Below are positions 26,216 through 33,860 of a DNA stretch of 34,478 nucleotides, one piece after another. Within the stretch, counting starts at the first letter, position 1; every line of letters begins with the position of its first letter. Under the pieces are notes generated by a model that was given only the letters and a program-made list of their open reading frames with translations, ran no database searches and was not told where the DNA came from. Position numbers and translations under genes: made by a program. The stretch comes from an uncultured Bacteroidales bacterium (lineage in GTDB: Bacteria; Bacteroidota; Bacteroidia; Bacteroidales; Muribaculaceae), in the NCBI GenBank assembly GCA_902786725.1, contig CADADP010000021.1, positions 1 through 34,478 on the forward strand, in the 5' to 3' direction.

Positions 26216-28137
26216 TTTTCCGTGGTTAAGAGTTGGTTAATCTTTTCTTGAATTGACACAGCGTCGATTCCGCACAGCTTTTTAAGTTGAGGCACGGTAC
26301 CCTGATGCACAAACTCATCGGGGATGCCAAGCGTAGTCACGGTCACATGGCGGTTACGGGCGGCCACCCATTCCGAGACAGCACTGCCAAGCCCGCCACG
26401 AATGGTGCCGTCTTCCACAGTAACAATGCGGCTGCAACGCTCGCACACTTCGGCGAGAATCTGCTCGTCTAGGGGCTTAAGGAAGACCATGTCGTAGTGC
26501 GCCACATTAACACCACTCTGTTTAAGAGCCTCAACAGCCTTGGCGACTTCGTTCCCGATGGTGCCAATGCTAAGCACCGCCAGAGGCGCATCGCCATCGG
26601 AGAGTTTCTGCCCCCGGCCCACAACGAGCCGGCGCATAGGCGTCTTCCACTCAGTGAGTTCGCCACGTCCGCGTGGGTATCGAATCGCGAACGGGCCCAT
26701 ATCGGGCAGTTGCGAGGTGTACATAAGGTCGCGCAGCCACTGTTCGTTGATGGGTGCGGCGATGGTGATGCCCGGGATTGCCCTGAGATAAGCCAAGTCG
26801 AAGGCTCCGTGGTGAGTGACTCCGTCCTCACCTACCAGCCCACCGCGATCGATGCAGAATGTGACCGGAAGGCGCTGAATAGCAACGTCGTGTATGATTT
26901 CATCGTAGCCACGCTGCAGGAATGAACTGTAGATGCAACAGAACGGATGCAGACCATCCTTAGCCAGCCCTCCGGCAAAGGTGACGGCGTGCCCTTCTGA
27001 AATGCCCACATCGAAGGTCCTTTCAGGGAAAGCCTCTTGCATCATCGAGACCGACGTGCCACTGGGCATAGCCGCTGTGATGGCAACAATCGACTGGTTG
27101 TCGGCGGCAAGTTCCACGAGTGTGTGTCCGAACACGTCTTGGTATTTAAGCGGCTTGCCATCGCTGTTGCCGGTGATGCGTTCGCCAGTTTCCTCATCGA
27201 ACTTACCGGGTGCGTGCCATGTTGACGGGTCTTTTTCGGCCGGCTCATAGCCTTTTCCCTTGCGGGTGTGAAGGTGTACCATCTTGGGGCCGGTCATATC
27301 CTTTACATCATTAAAGATTTTCACAAGTTTCACCACGTCGTGCCCGTCGAAAGGTCCGAAATAACGGATGTTAAGTCCCTCAAAGATGTTTTGCTGGCCG
27401 GTAAGCAGAGACTTCATGGCGTTGTTGAAACGCAGCACAAGGCCCTTGCCTTTGTCCCCTATCACATTGTGGCGGCGCAGGAAGCGATAGGCTTTATATC
27501 GGAGGTCGTTGTAGCTCTTGGAAGTGGTCATCTCGGTGAGGTACTCGCCCAACGCGCCCACATTGGCATCGATCGACATATCGTTGTCGTTGAGAATAAT
27601 CATGAGGTTATTCTTGTGGATAGATGCGTTGTTCAGCCCCTCGAAAGCAAGCCCACCGCTAATCGAGGCATCGCCTATTACAGCCACCACTTTCCGGTTA
27701 GAGTTTCCGGTAAGCTCGGCGGCAATCGACATTCCCAAAGCAGCTGATATTGAGTTAGAGGCATGCCCGGCCATGAAAGTGTCGTATTCGCTTTCCGACG
27801 GATTGGGGAATCCGCTGAGCCCACCCATCATGCGATTGCGCTCAAATCGGTCGCGGCGCCCGGTGAGAATCTTATGAGCGTAGGCTTGATGTCCCACGTC
27901 CCAAACGATGCGGTCGTAGGGTGTGTCGAGCACATAATGCAGAGCCACCACTATTTCCACCGCTCCCATGCTGGAAGCGAAATGGCCCGGGTTGCTGGCC
28001 AGCGAGTGAATCATGAACTTGCGCAGCTCTTGACATAGCTGTGGCAATTGCTCCACGGGCAGCCTTTTCAGATCGGCCGGTGAATCCACAGTGGCCAGTA
28101 GTGGGCAGTTCTGCTGTATGAATGATTCGTTGTTCAT
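26212..28137 (-). CDS. dxs: 1-deoxy-D-xylulose-5-phosphate synthase
   Basis: A 641-aa thiamine-diphosphate enzyme, normal length. It condenses pyruvate and glyceraldehyde-3-phosphate, the first step of the MEP isoprenoid pathway. Cofactor motif GDASISGG (155-162) with NDNDMSI (183-189) forms the ThDP/Mg site. Catalytic Glu381 sits in [11 protein letters not shown]. The DRAG-type motif reads DRGG (430-433), followed by THHGAFD. His52 in [11 protein letters not shown] and His83 are also conserved positions. The start abuts the stop of the upstream small membrane-protein gene (TAG then ATG), and its stop overlaps trkA. Supply of isoprenoid precursors ultimately also feeds polyprenyl phosphate, used by the sugar-lipid genes near sprA. 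Confidence 0.97.
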   Translation of the reverse strand: MNNESFIQQNCPLLATVDSPADLKRLPVEQLPQLCQELRKFMIHSLASNPGHFASSMGAVEIVVALHYVLDTPYDRIVWDVGHQAYAHKILTGRRDRFERNRMMGGLSGFPNPSESEYDTFMAGHASNSISAALGMSIAAELTGNSNRKVVAVIGDASISGGLAFEGLNNASIHKNNLMIILNDNDMSIDANVGALGEYLTEMTTSKSYNDLRYKAYRFLRRHNVIGDKGKGLVLRFNNAMKSLLTGQQNIFEGLNIRYFGPFDGHDVVKLVKIFNDVKDMTGPKMVHLHTRKGKGYEPAEKDPSTWHAPGKFDEETGERITGNSDGKPLKYQDVFGHTLVELAADNQSIVAITAAMPSGTSVSMMQEAFPERTFDVGISEGHAVTFAGGLAKDGLHPFCCIYSSFLQRGYDEIIHDVAIQRLPVTFCIDRGGLVGEDGVTHHGAFDLAYLRAIPGITIAAPINEQWLRDLMYTSQLPDMGPFAIRYPRGRGELTEWKTPMRRLVVGRGQKLSDGDAPLAVLSIGTIGNEVAKAVEALKQSGVNVAHYDMVFLKPLDEQILAEVCERCSRIVTVEDGTIRGGLGSAVSEWVAARNRHVTVTTLGIPDEFVHQGTVPQLKKLCGIDAVSIQEKINQLLTTEK

Positions 28138-28317
28138 CTAATGTTTTTTGTTCTTAACATATTTTTTGTAGAGTGGCACAAACACTATTATCCCCGAGGC
28201 CACGATTGTGAAGATGGTCATAAACGAGATTTGCGGAGTGCGAGAAATCAGCATATAGCACAATCCCACCCACAGGCACAACACGCACGTGAATCGTATG
28301 GCATCGGAAGTAGTCAT
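28138..28317 (-). CDS. Small membrane protein upstream of dxs
   Basis: A 59-aa protein from the ATG at 28317 (MTTSDAIRFTCVL), with a possible longer start at 28350 adding 11 residues. It has two hydrophobic helices (about residues 8-22 and 29-46) and a basic tail (KKYVKNKKH). No family recognised. The stop directly abuts the dxs start codon, so the two are translated from one message. The promoter at 28411-28441 serves it first. The basic tail is expected on the cytoplasmic side. Confidence 0.7.
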   Translation of the reverse strand: MTTSDAIRFTCVLCLWVGLCYMLISRTPQISFMTIFTIVASGIIVFVPLYKKYVKNKKH

Positions 28318-28410
28318 AGTTAACGTATCTGTTTTGTAAACCACTGGCATTTATGCTAATAAGCCTCTAAATTTATCATCAGGCAGTCATAAGCGACAAA
28401 TACCAAATCA

Positions 28411-28441
28411 CAAAATTAGTAATTTTCTGTGAAGTTCACAA
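28411..28441 (-). promoter_or_regulatory. Promoter for the small membrane protein/dxs/trkA(/trkH) operon
   Basis: On the minus strand TTG (28441-28439), a 20-nt spacer, then TAATTTTG (28418-28411), an exact TAnnTTTG match. Transcription should start near 28405, leaving a leader of 55-90 nt depending on the start codon used. Confidence 0.75.
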
Positions 28442-28443
28442 CT

Positions 28444-28477
28444 TGCCGGCGGCAACTTTTTCAAATTGCCACCGGCA
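28444..28477 (-). terminator. Strong GC-rich hairpin between the amidohydrolase and dxs units
   Basis: GCCGGCGGCAA (28445-28455) and TTGCCACCGGC (28466-28476) pair with one G-T-type mismatch and an extra outer A-T pair, with a 10-nt loop. It directly precedes the dxs-operon promoter. No T-run follows on the minus strand, so rho-independent termination is possible but not certain. One arm can pair instead with 28622-28634 (see the structured element). Confidence 0.5.
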
Positions 28478-28684
28478 TAGTGCTGAGTCTCAACTGATGT
28501 AACAAGGTCTAAAGGCTACCGCCCAACAACCTGACTTACAAGGGACACCACGCCGGGTTATATACTCCACATGGCCTTCGCCGTTTTCGTTGCACGGTGC
28601 ATCTGCACCGGGGCCACCCCGCTATGCCGGCAATGGCTTACGAGCGAGTGAGAATGAGAACGTTCGCAAAGTGCCTCATTCTCA
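28444..28684. other. Structured non-coding intergenic element (28351-28710 holds no convincing gene)
   Basis: The 360-nt gap between the small membrane protein and the amidohydrolase holds no convincing coding frame. It carries a run of inverted repeats: the hairpin at 28444-28477; ATTGCCACCGGCATAG (28465-28480) against CTATGCCGGCAAT (28622-28634), a distal pair with a 3-nt indel; GGGGCCACCCC near 28610-28620; CGGTGCA/TGCACCG (28595-28601, 28604-28610); and a perfect 10-bp pair TGAGAATGAG/CTCATTCTCA (28649-28658, 28675-28684). Such density suggests a folded RNA or a dispersed REP-like element. It does not match any RNA family I can name. Confidence 0.5.
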
Positions 28685-28710
28685 GCGCCAGTAACGGTTC
28701 TTTTAGAATT

Positions 28711-30375
28711 TCAATTCATTTTCTTTCCACCGAAATACACATCACGTGGCATGTTATGGCTAAATCCGGAGTGCTCAGCCGTGAGCAGGTCGTTGTCAAA
28801 CACCAAGAAATCAGCGTCCTTGCCAGCCTCGATAGAGCCCTTAGAGGCCTCAATGCCGAGCTGCTTGGCACCGTTGATGGTGTAGCCCAGCATCATCTCC
28901 TCAATGCTCATTTTCTCGGCTGGTGACGGGAATTCCGCGACAACTCTGGAGAACTCAAAAGCTTTGGAGTTTTCGTTGATAAAGCGCGTCATACCAATCT
29001 CCATTCCAAGGTAAGGGCTCCAAGTAGTGAAATCGCCAAAGGTGATGTTATCGCTTGACCAAGTCACATTGGCACCGGTGTTCCACATAGATTTGCAGCG
29101 GTACATCTTGCGTGCACGCTCTTCGCCCAGCAAGCTGCGCCACAACTCATAAGGGTTACCGCCCGTACAACCGGAATGCCACCAAGGCGTGTAGTTTGCT
29201 GTAACTCCCAGTTTCGCGAAGCGGTCCATATCGGCGTCATCCTGGATTTCCAGATGCGCGCAGGTAACCTTCACACGGAAGTTGTCGCCAAGTTCCTTCT
29301 TTGCCAGCTCCACGCCGTCGAGAACGGTGCGTGACGCGCGCTCGCCCACGGTATGAGCGTGGAAATCCAGTCCTTCCTCATTAAGCACCTTTAGCACTTC
29401 GGCCACCTCCTCCTTGGTATAGGTGGTGCCACCTGTTTTGTGAGTGTCAACGTAGGGGGTAACCTGCGCCGCGGTCTCGATTCTCAGTGTGCCATCCATA
29501 AACACCTTGAATGTGTGGACTTTCAGGTGAGGCGTGTTGAACTCGCGGTTGAAGCGTTTCACGATTTGCACAACTTCTTGGGTCCTTGCAGGATTGGTAA
29601 GCGCAAAGCTTCCATCGATATAAACGGGTAGCTTCCCCTGCTTGTCCAGCTCGCGAAGGCGCTCATAAATGCGCTCGTGGAGCGCTTCTCCTTCCGGGAA
29701 CCCCGCATCGAAGACTGCGCTCACACCTGCATTCACCGAATACTTAATCCAGCCAGCAAGCACCTCATCTATTTGCTCATCTGTCACCTCCAAATCATCG
29801 AAAAGCATGTTCCACCCCGAGGACTCGAATGCGTTTCCCGTCACGTGTCCGTCTTTGCGTACATAATAGCTGAGTTCGGGCACGCGGTCGGGCGTCTCGT
29901 CGGTGATGCCATGTCGGTCGAGTACCTTGGAGTTCACCCACACGCTGTGACCTTCACCTTCTAAGATTAGGAGCTCAGCTTTGGGGCAGATGGCATCGAG
30001 GTCTTCCTTTGTGATAACATCTCCCTTCAGGTATTTCCGTTCCAGAAGAAATCTATAACGCTTCTGTCCGGGATTGTTTTTGATAGTTTCGGCCATAAAG
30101 TCCAGAGCTTCCTTTTTGCTGGAGCACACGATGTATTCACCCGGATCCATATAGTGGAAACCTATGCCTGTAGTCACATGCACATGGGAGTCGATGATGC
30201 CCGGCATGATGAACTTGCCACCAAGGTCGGTCACCTCGCCCTCAAATGCCGAAAGGCCGGCCTCGTCGCCCACATACACAAATTTGCCATCCTTTACCGC
30301 AAGCGCTGTCGCCAGCGGGCAGTCTTTGTTAGCAGTGAAGATTTTCGCGTTTTTAAAGATTTGATCTACTTTCAT
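28711..30375 (-). CDS. Amidohydrolase family protein (YtcJ-like, amidohydrolase 3)
   Basis: A 554-aa metal-dependent hydrolase. The start is MKVDQIFKNAKIFTANK at 30375; a longer frame to 30453 would add 26 residues overlapping the upstream gene and was rejected. The N-terminal beta-sandwich leads to the metal motif GIIDSHVHV with His64 and His66. Other expected ligands are in DFHAHTVGER, the AHLEIQ segment, and WSSDNITFGDF (Asp). The end (TINGAKQLGIEASKGSIEAGKDADFLVFD) is the classic sandwich-closing signature. These enzymes hydrolyse C-N bonds of unknown substrates, often N-acyl or cyclic amides. No signal peptide, so cytoplasmic. The BspA-like gene 52 nt upstream points the same way, but a functional link is not evident. 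Confidence 0.92.
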   Translation of the reverse strand: MKVDQIFKNAKIFTANKDCPLATALAVKDGKFVYVGDEAGLSAFEGEVTDLGGKFIMPGIIDSHVHVTTGIGFHYMDPGEYIVCSSKKEALDFMAETIKNNPGQKRYRFLLERKYLKGDVITKEDLDAICPKAELLILEGEGHSVWVNSKVLDRHGITDETPDRVPELSYYVRKDGHVTGNAFESSGWNMLFDDLEVTDEQIDEVLAGWIKYSVNAGVSAVFDAGFPEGEALHERIYERLRELDKQGKLPVYIDGSFALTNPARTQEVVQIVKRFNREFNTPHLKVHTFKVFMDGTLRIETAAQVTPYVDTHKTGGTTYTKEEVAEVLKVLNEEGLDFHAHTVGERASRTVLDGVELAKKELGDNFRVKVTCAHLEIQDDADMDRFAKLGVTANYTPWWHSGCTGGNPYELWRSLLGEERARKMYRCKSMWNTGANVTWSSDNITFGDFTTWSPYLGMEIGMTRFINENSKAFEFSRVVAEFPSPAEKMSIEEMMLGYTINGAKQLGIEASKGSIEAGKDADFLVFDNDLLTAEHSGFSHNMPRDVYFGGKKMN

Positions 30376-30427
30376 GATGTTTTTATTAAGATGAGTTGAA
30401 CATTTTAGGATTTCAAATGGAATTACG

Positions 30428-30961
30428 CTACGATCCCATGACTTGATTGGCAAGGTTCACCACATTCCACGTAACTGAAGTGATAGCGGCACAACCGATA
30501 AAAGTGGAGACTCCTATCCGTTTCACCCCTTTTCCCACTGTAATGCTACTGATAGAAGAACACCCATAGAAAGTATAATTACCTATTGCTTCTACCGATG
30601 CCGGAATTATGACGTCGGTCAACCCTGAGCAGCCATAAAAAGCGTAGTTGCCTATAGATTTCAAAGACGATGGAAGTTTGACATTGGTGAGCCCTGAGCA
30701 ATTGTAAAAGGCGTAATCATCTATAGCGGTAACCGTGTAGGTCTTACCGCCTTCGGCAAGCGCTACCGGAATCTTAAGATTTCCGGTCAGCGACGACGGA
30801 TAACCATACTGGCTGTTTCCGCTTCCAAGAGAAGTCACTGTGACCGACTGTCCGTCGGCATTGATTTTATAGGCGAGATTACCCGAGATAAAATCGTAGG
30901 CCGAGAGTGAAAAGGCCATTGCGAATGCCATAAAGGCGAGGCTGACTTTTCTGATATTCAT
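30428..30961 (-). CDS. Short BspA-like leucine-rich-repeat protein (possibly truncated)
   Basis: A 177-aa secreted protein with a signal peptide (MNIRKVSLAFMAFAMAFSLSAYDF). It carries about four BspA/TpLRR-type repeats of roughly 23 residues (IGNYAFYGCSGLTDVIIPAS and similar), between about residues 80 and 165. The ATG at 30961 is preferred; a longer frame to 31021 adds 20 residues before the signal peptide. Repeats begin after a short IgG-like N-terminal strand region. The protein ends NLANQVMGS just after ITSVTWN, where longer family members continue into further repeats or a sorting domain. It may be an adhesin or a degenerate remnant. A near-consensus promoter lies at 30998-31027. Confidence 0.82.
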   Translation of the reverse strand: MNIRKVSLAFMAFAMAFSLSAYDFISGNLAYKINADGQSVTVTSLGSGNSQYGYPSSLTGNLKIPVALAEGGKTYTVTAIDDYAFYNCSGLTNVKLPSSLKSIGNYAFYGCSGLTDVIIPASVEAIGNYTFYGCSSISSITVGKGVKRIGVSTFIGCAAITSVTWNVVNLANQVMGS

Positions 30962-30997
30962 AAGGAGCGCTTTATTTATAACTGAGTTTTTAAAGTA

Positions 30998-31027
30998 CAA
31001 ATTATAGTTTAATCTATTCAATTACAA
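30998..31027 (-). promoter_or_regulatory. Possible promoter of the BspA-like gene
   Basis: On the minus strand TTG (31027-31025), 19 nt, then ATAATTTG (31005-30998), a 7 of 8 match to TAnnTTTG. The start of transcription would be near 30992, about 30 nt before the ATG at 30961. Confidence 0.45.
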
Positions 31028-31041
31028 CTATAGCAAACGCT

Positions 31042-31799
31042 TTATTTGAGAAGCGACTGAATGAAGGCCCATTCGCTCTGACAAGACTTGACTTGGATGA
31101 GGCTATGGTGAGTCACAATGTACTCTGAGAGACCAACATGGGAGTCGCCCGGATGCCAGTCGTAGGTGTATCCGAGTTGAGTCCAGGGCAGAGGGCTGTC
31201 GTCCTCGTAGGCCTGAGAGAGGCTATAGCGGAACCACTCGCGGAAGTTGGTCTCACCCACACGATAGTTCTCATCGGCATAAGCGGGGAAGTCGAGAGCC
31301 GATTCAGTAGCTCGAATGTCGGGTGTGTATGCCGGACGGAACATCCAGTCGGGGTCGGCATAGAACTGGACCATTATGTTGTAGTCACAGTCGGGGCTGA
31401 GGCCGTAGAGTTGCAGCATACGCATGTGCGCCGCCACACTGTCGAGTCCGCGGAACGCATCGGCATGCAGTTTCCACTCTGCCGGGATAGTGGCCCAAGT
31501 GCCGGTTTCGCGGTCGATGCGATAGGCCCCTTGTTCACTGAAAAAGCGCTGTAGTCTGGACGAATCCACAAGCGTAACCAGAAGCACCATATTCTTGCCA
31601 TCAACGGTTGACCACTCCTGTCCCGGGACATCAGTGCTTATGGGCATAAGGTTGTGGCACACCTTCGATGAGTCTGGTACCACTGGATATCGGCTTGGGC
31701 CTCGCAGCCAGAATCGGAACAACACTTGTCGCACGATAACCAGCATCCTATGCCGGCGACAATTATCAAAGACACAATGGTAATAATGATTTTCTTCAT
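31042..31799 (-). pseudogene. Secreted/lipoprotein-like unknown protein read in two frames (frameshift)
   Basis: The N-terminus with a signal sequence (MKKIIITIVSLIIVAGIGC, from the ATG at 31799) is in a different frame from the long C-terminal part (to the stop at 31042). The first frame stops at 31638 after a Cys-rich stretch (SCDKCCSDSGC). The second frame stays open across the overlap and encodes a globular-looking domain (about 200 aa) with Trp/Tyr-rich segments such as NFREWFRYSLSQAYEDDSPL and the ending SEWAFIQSLLK. Joining them needs a -1 shift, that is one lost base in roughly 31640-31760; no slippery heptamer is visible. A consensus promoter lies 28 nt upstream of 31799, so the signal-peptide frame is the expressed one. 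Function unknown. It could be a sequencing error, a true pseudogene, or an alternative start inside the second frame. Confidence 0.6.
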
Positions 31800-31826
31800 A
31801 ACGCTTATTTTTAAAAGTTTGGAAAG

Positions 31827-31857
31827 CAAATTTAACAAAAAAAAGGAAATAAACAGA
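31827..31857 (-). promoter_or_regulatory. Promoter of the frameshifted lipoprotein-like gene
   Basis: On the minus strand TCTG (31857-31854), exactly 19 nt, then TAAATTTG (31834-31827), a perfect TAnnTTTG. Transcription should start near 31821, only about 21 nt before the ATG at 31799, which rules out starts farther upstream in the long frame. Confidence 0.7.
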
Positions 31858-31871
31858 ATTTAACCGTGGTT

Positions 31872-31906
31872 TTTTGCGGTAAATACGTAGATTTTCAGTA
31901 ATTTTG
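31872..31906 (+). promoter_or_regulatory. Promoter of the PASTA-rluD operon, divergent from the minus-strand promoter
   Basis: On the plus strand TTTTG (31872-31876), 22 nt, then TAATTTTG (31899-31906), a perfect TAnnTTTG. The expected start is near 31912, giving a leader of about 110 nt to the PASTA gene. It lies back to back with the minus-strand promoter at 31827-31857. Confidence 0.6.
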
Positions 31907-31915
31907 CCTAAGAAA

Positions 31916-31965
31916 ATGGCGAAATTAGGTTGCGGCTCGGAAAAACTCAAATAAGTTAGTTTTTC
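31916..31965 (+). promoter_or_regulatory. Leader with a 12-codon upstream ORF and hairpin
   Basis: Right at the predicted transcript start is a short frame (ATG 31916, stop 31952-31954; MAKLGCGSEKLK). GAAAAACT (31940-31947) and AGTTTTTC (31958-31965) form a perfect 8-bp stem overlapping its end. A second pairing, ATGGCGAAA with TTTCGCCCAT, would compete with it. The layout resembles an attenuator, but it may be chance. Confidence 0.3.
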
Positions 31966-32025
31966 GCCCATCTCGCTCTATTGTTGTAAATAACAGGAAT
32001 AATCCACTACTAAAAACGATTGGTT

Positions 32026-32667
32026 GTGAACAAGTTTAGAGAATTCAGGGATAATCACCCCATAATATTCAACGCGCTGCTGATAGCATTCGTGTTCTTC
32101 ATACTATGCTACTCGGCACTATTGGCAATAGACATCTTCACCGCGCATGGGCACGAGAAACGGGTGCCCGACGTGAGACAGCTCAGTCTGGAGCAAGCCG
32201 CTGAGAAACTCAGCGCGGCCGGATTCAAGTGGACAGTGAGTGACTCGGTTCACTATGAGCAGTATAGCCCCGGGGCCGTGATAGACCAGGAGCCAAAGGG
32301 AAATTCGTCGGTGAAGGCACTGCGCACAGTATATCTGACAATTAACGGGTTGCAACCCGAGATGAAAGAATTCCCCGATGTTATGGAAGTGTCGGTGCGT
32401 CAAGCGATGTCGATGCTGCAGGCACGCGGCTTCAAGAACATCCGCGTGGACACCATAGCCCACGAGTATGAGGAACTGATAGTGAAAATCACAGTGAACA
32501 ACCACGGTGTGCGACCCGGTGAGCTGATAGCGGTGAACGCACCCATAAAGCTCACAATGGGCGACGGCTCGATAGGCGACCTCAACCCGATGGATATGGA
32601 AATGCCCGGAACCGACTCGGTGCCCCAAGGCGTGGCTGCGCTACCCGAGAAGACTGAAACGAATTAA
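32026..32667 (+). CDS. Membrane-anchored PASTA-domain protein
   Basis: About 213 aa. A short cytoplasmic start (MNKFREFRDNHP) is followed by one membrane helix (about residues 14-38), then two PASTA domains (RVPDVRQLSLEQAAEKLSAA near 46-65 and FPDVMEVSVRQAMSMLQARG near 116-135) and a disordered acidic tail. PASTA domains bind peptidoglycan fragments or cell-wall partners; there is no kinase domain. No ATG is available. I chose GTG at 32026 because it gives the MNKF start; TTG at 32020 would add two residues. It is followed by the pseudouridine synthase gene after 20 nt. This pairing is familiar in Bacteroidota. Predicted to sit in the inner membrane with PASTA units in the periplasm. Confidence 0.88.
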   Translation: MNKFREFRDNHPIIFNALLIAFVFFILCYSALLAIDIFTAHGHEKRVPDVRQLSLEQAAEKLSAAGFKWTVSDSVHYEQYSPGAVIDQEPKGNSSVKALRTVYLTINGLQPEMKEFPDVMEVSVRQAMSMLQARGFKNIRVDTIAHEYEELIVKITVNNHGVRPGELIAVNAPIKLTMGDGSIGDLNPMDMEMPGTDSVPQGVAALPEKTETN

Positions 32668-32687
32668 CGCCCCACTGCCCCACTCTT

Positions 32688-33797
32688 ATGGACTACTTCG
32701 AGATTCCTGAGCAAGAGGATGAGCTGACGCTGAACTGCCCGGAAGAGATACAGACCGAGTTCAGCGACCCCGATTTCACCGAAAACGGTCGCGACTACTG
32801 GGAGCATTACCGCTATGAGGTGGAAAAAGGTCAGGTGCTACTCAGAATTGACAAATACCTCACCGAGCGCATTAAGGGCACATCGCGCAACCGGATTCAG
32901 AATGCGGCCGAGGCCGAATGCATCCGTGTGAACGGCAAAGTGGTGAAATCGAACTATCGAGTTCACCCCGGCGACATAATCAGCGTGGTGATGGACCGCC
33001 CACGCTATGAGAATGAAATTGTGGCGCAGGACATTCCACTTAACATCGTGTATGAAGACGACGAATTGCTGGTGGTGAATAAGCCTGCCGGAATGTGTGT
33101 CCACCCCGGCCACGGCAATTACGACGGCACGCTGGTGAACGCGCTGGCATGGCACTTCAAGGACAGCCCAAACTACGACGTTACCGACCCGCGTATGGGC
33201 CTTGTGCACCGCATCGACAAGGACACGTCGGGATTGCTGGTGGTGGCCAAGACCCCACGAGCCAAGACCTCACTGGGCAAGCAATTCTTCGACAAGACCA
33301 CCAAGCGCCAGTACATAGCCGTGGTGTGGGGAGAGATGAAGCAGGCCGACGGTACCATAACAGGTAACATAGGCCGTAGTCCCAAAGACCGCCTGCTGAT
33401 GTGCGTGTTCCCCGACGGAGACAACGGCAAGCACGCCGTAACCCACTACCACACGGTGGAGAACCTGAGTCACGTGGCGGTGGTGAGGTGCATACTGGAG
33501 ACCGGGCGGACCCACCAGATACGTGTGCACATGAAGCACATAGGCCACCCGCTGTTCAACGACGAGCGCTACGGCGGCGACAAGATACTGCGCGGCAACA
33601 CCAGCACCAGTTACCAGCAGTTTGTGCAAAACTGCTTCAAGACGTGCCCGCGCCAAGCGCTTCACGCCAAGACTCTGGGATTTGTCCACCCCGTAACCCA
33701 CAAGCAAATGGACTTCGACAGCGAATTGCCCGAAGACATTGCAGCTCTGATTGGTAAATGGGAAACTTATACCAGCGACATGAACAATAAGCGATAA
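32688..33797 (+). CDS. RluD-type 23S rRNA pseudouridine synthase (RluA family)
   Basis: A 369-aa protein. An acidic N-terminal extension (about 45 aa) precedes an S4 RNA-binding domain (LLRIDKYLTERI near 51-62, then INxK-type basic residues near 80-95). The catalytic core has GLVHRIDKDTSGLLVVAKT with Asp177 as the active-site residue. The later TGRTHQIRVHMKHIGHP motif is also typical of RluA/RluD. RluD converts uridines at 1911, 1915 and 1917 of 23S rRNA helix 69; assignment to RluD rather than another RluA-group member rests on the S4 domain and length. The acidic start is longer than in the E. coli protein but common in Bacteroidota. Confidence 0.92.
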   Translation: MDYFEIPEQEDELTLNCPEEIQTEFSDPDFTENGRDYWEHYRYEVEKGQVLLRIDKYLTERIKGTSRNRIQNAAEAECIRVNGKVVKSNYRVHPGDIISVVMDRPRYENEIVAQDIPLNIVYEDDELLVVNKPAGMCVHPGHGNYDGTLVNALAWHFKDSPNYDVTDPRMGLVHRIDKDTSGLLVVAKTPRAKTSLGKQFFDKTTKRQYIAVVWGEMKQADGTITGNIGRSPKDRLLMCVFPDGDNGKHAVTHYHTVENLSHVAVVRCILETGRTHQIRVHMKHIGHPLFNDERYGGDKILRGNTSTSYQQFVQNCFKTCPRQALHAKTLGFVHPVTHKQMDFDSELPEDIAALIGKWETYTSDMNNKR

Positions 33798-33860
33798 GCA
33801 AGCGCAAGGCTATCAGTTGAAATGATTAATCCACAAAGATAACAGAGACGTAACAACACT

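Noticed and set aside
28597-28926. Plus-strand ORF overlapping the structured intergenic element and the amidohydrolase end
   Set aside because: Half of it is antisense to the amidohydrolase, and the rest covers inverted repeats with no domain.
30376-30453. N-terminal extension of the amidohydrolase
   Set aside because: It overlaps the BspA-like gene, and the internal MKVDQIF start fits the family.
31800-31971. Upstream part of the long second frame of the lipoprotein-like gene
   Set aside because: The transcription start predicted at about 31821 and the promoter boxes lie inside this part, so most of it is not transcribed.
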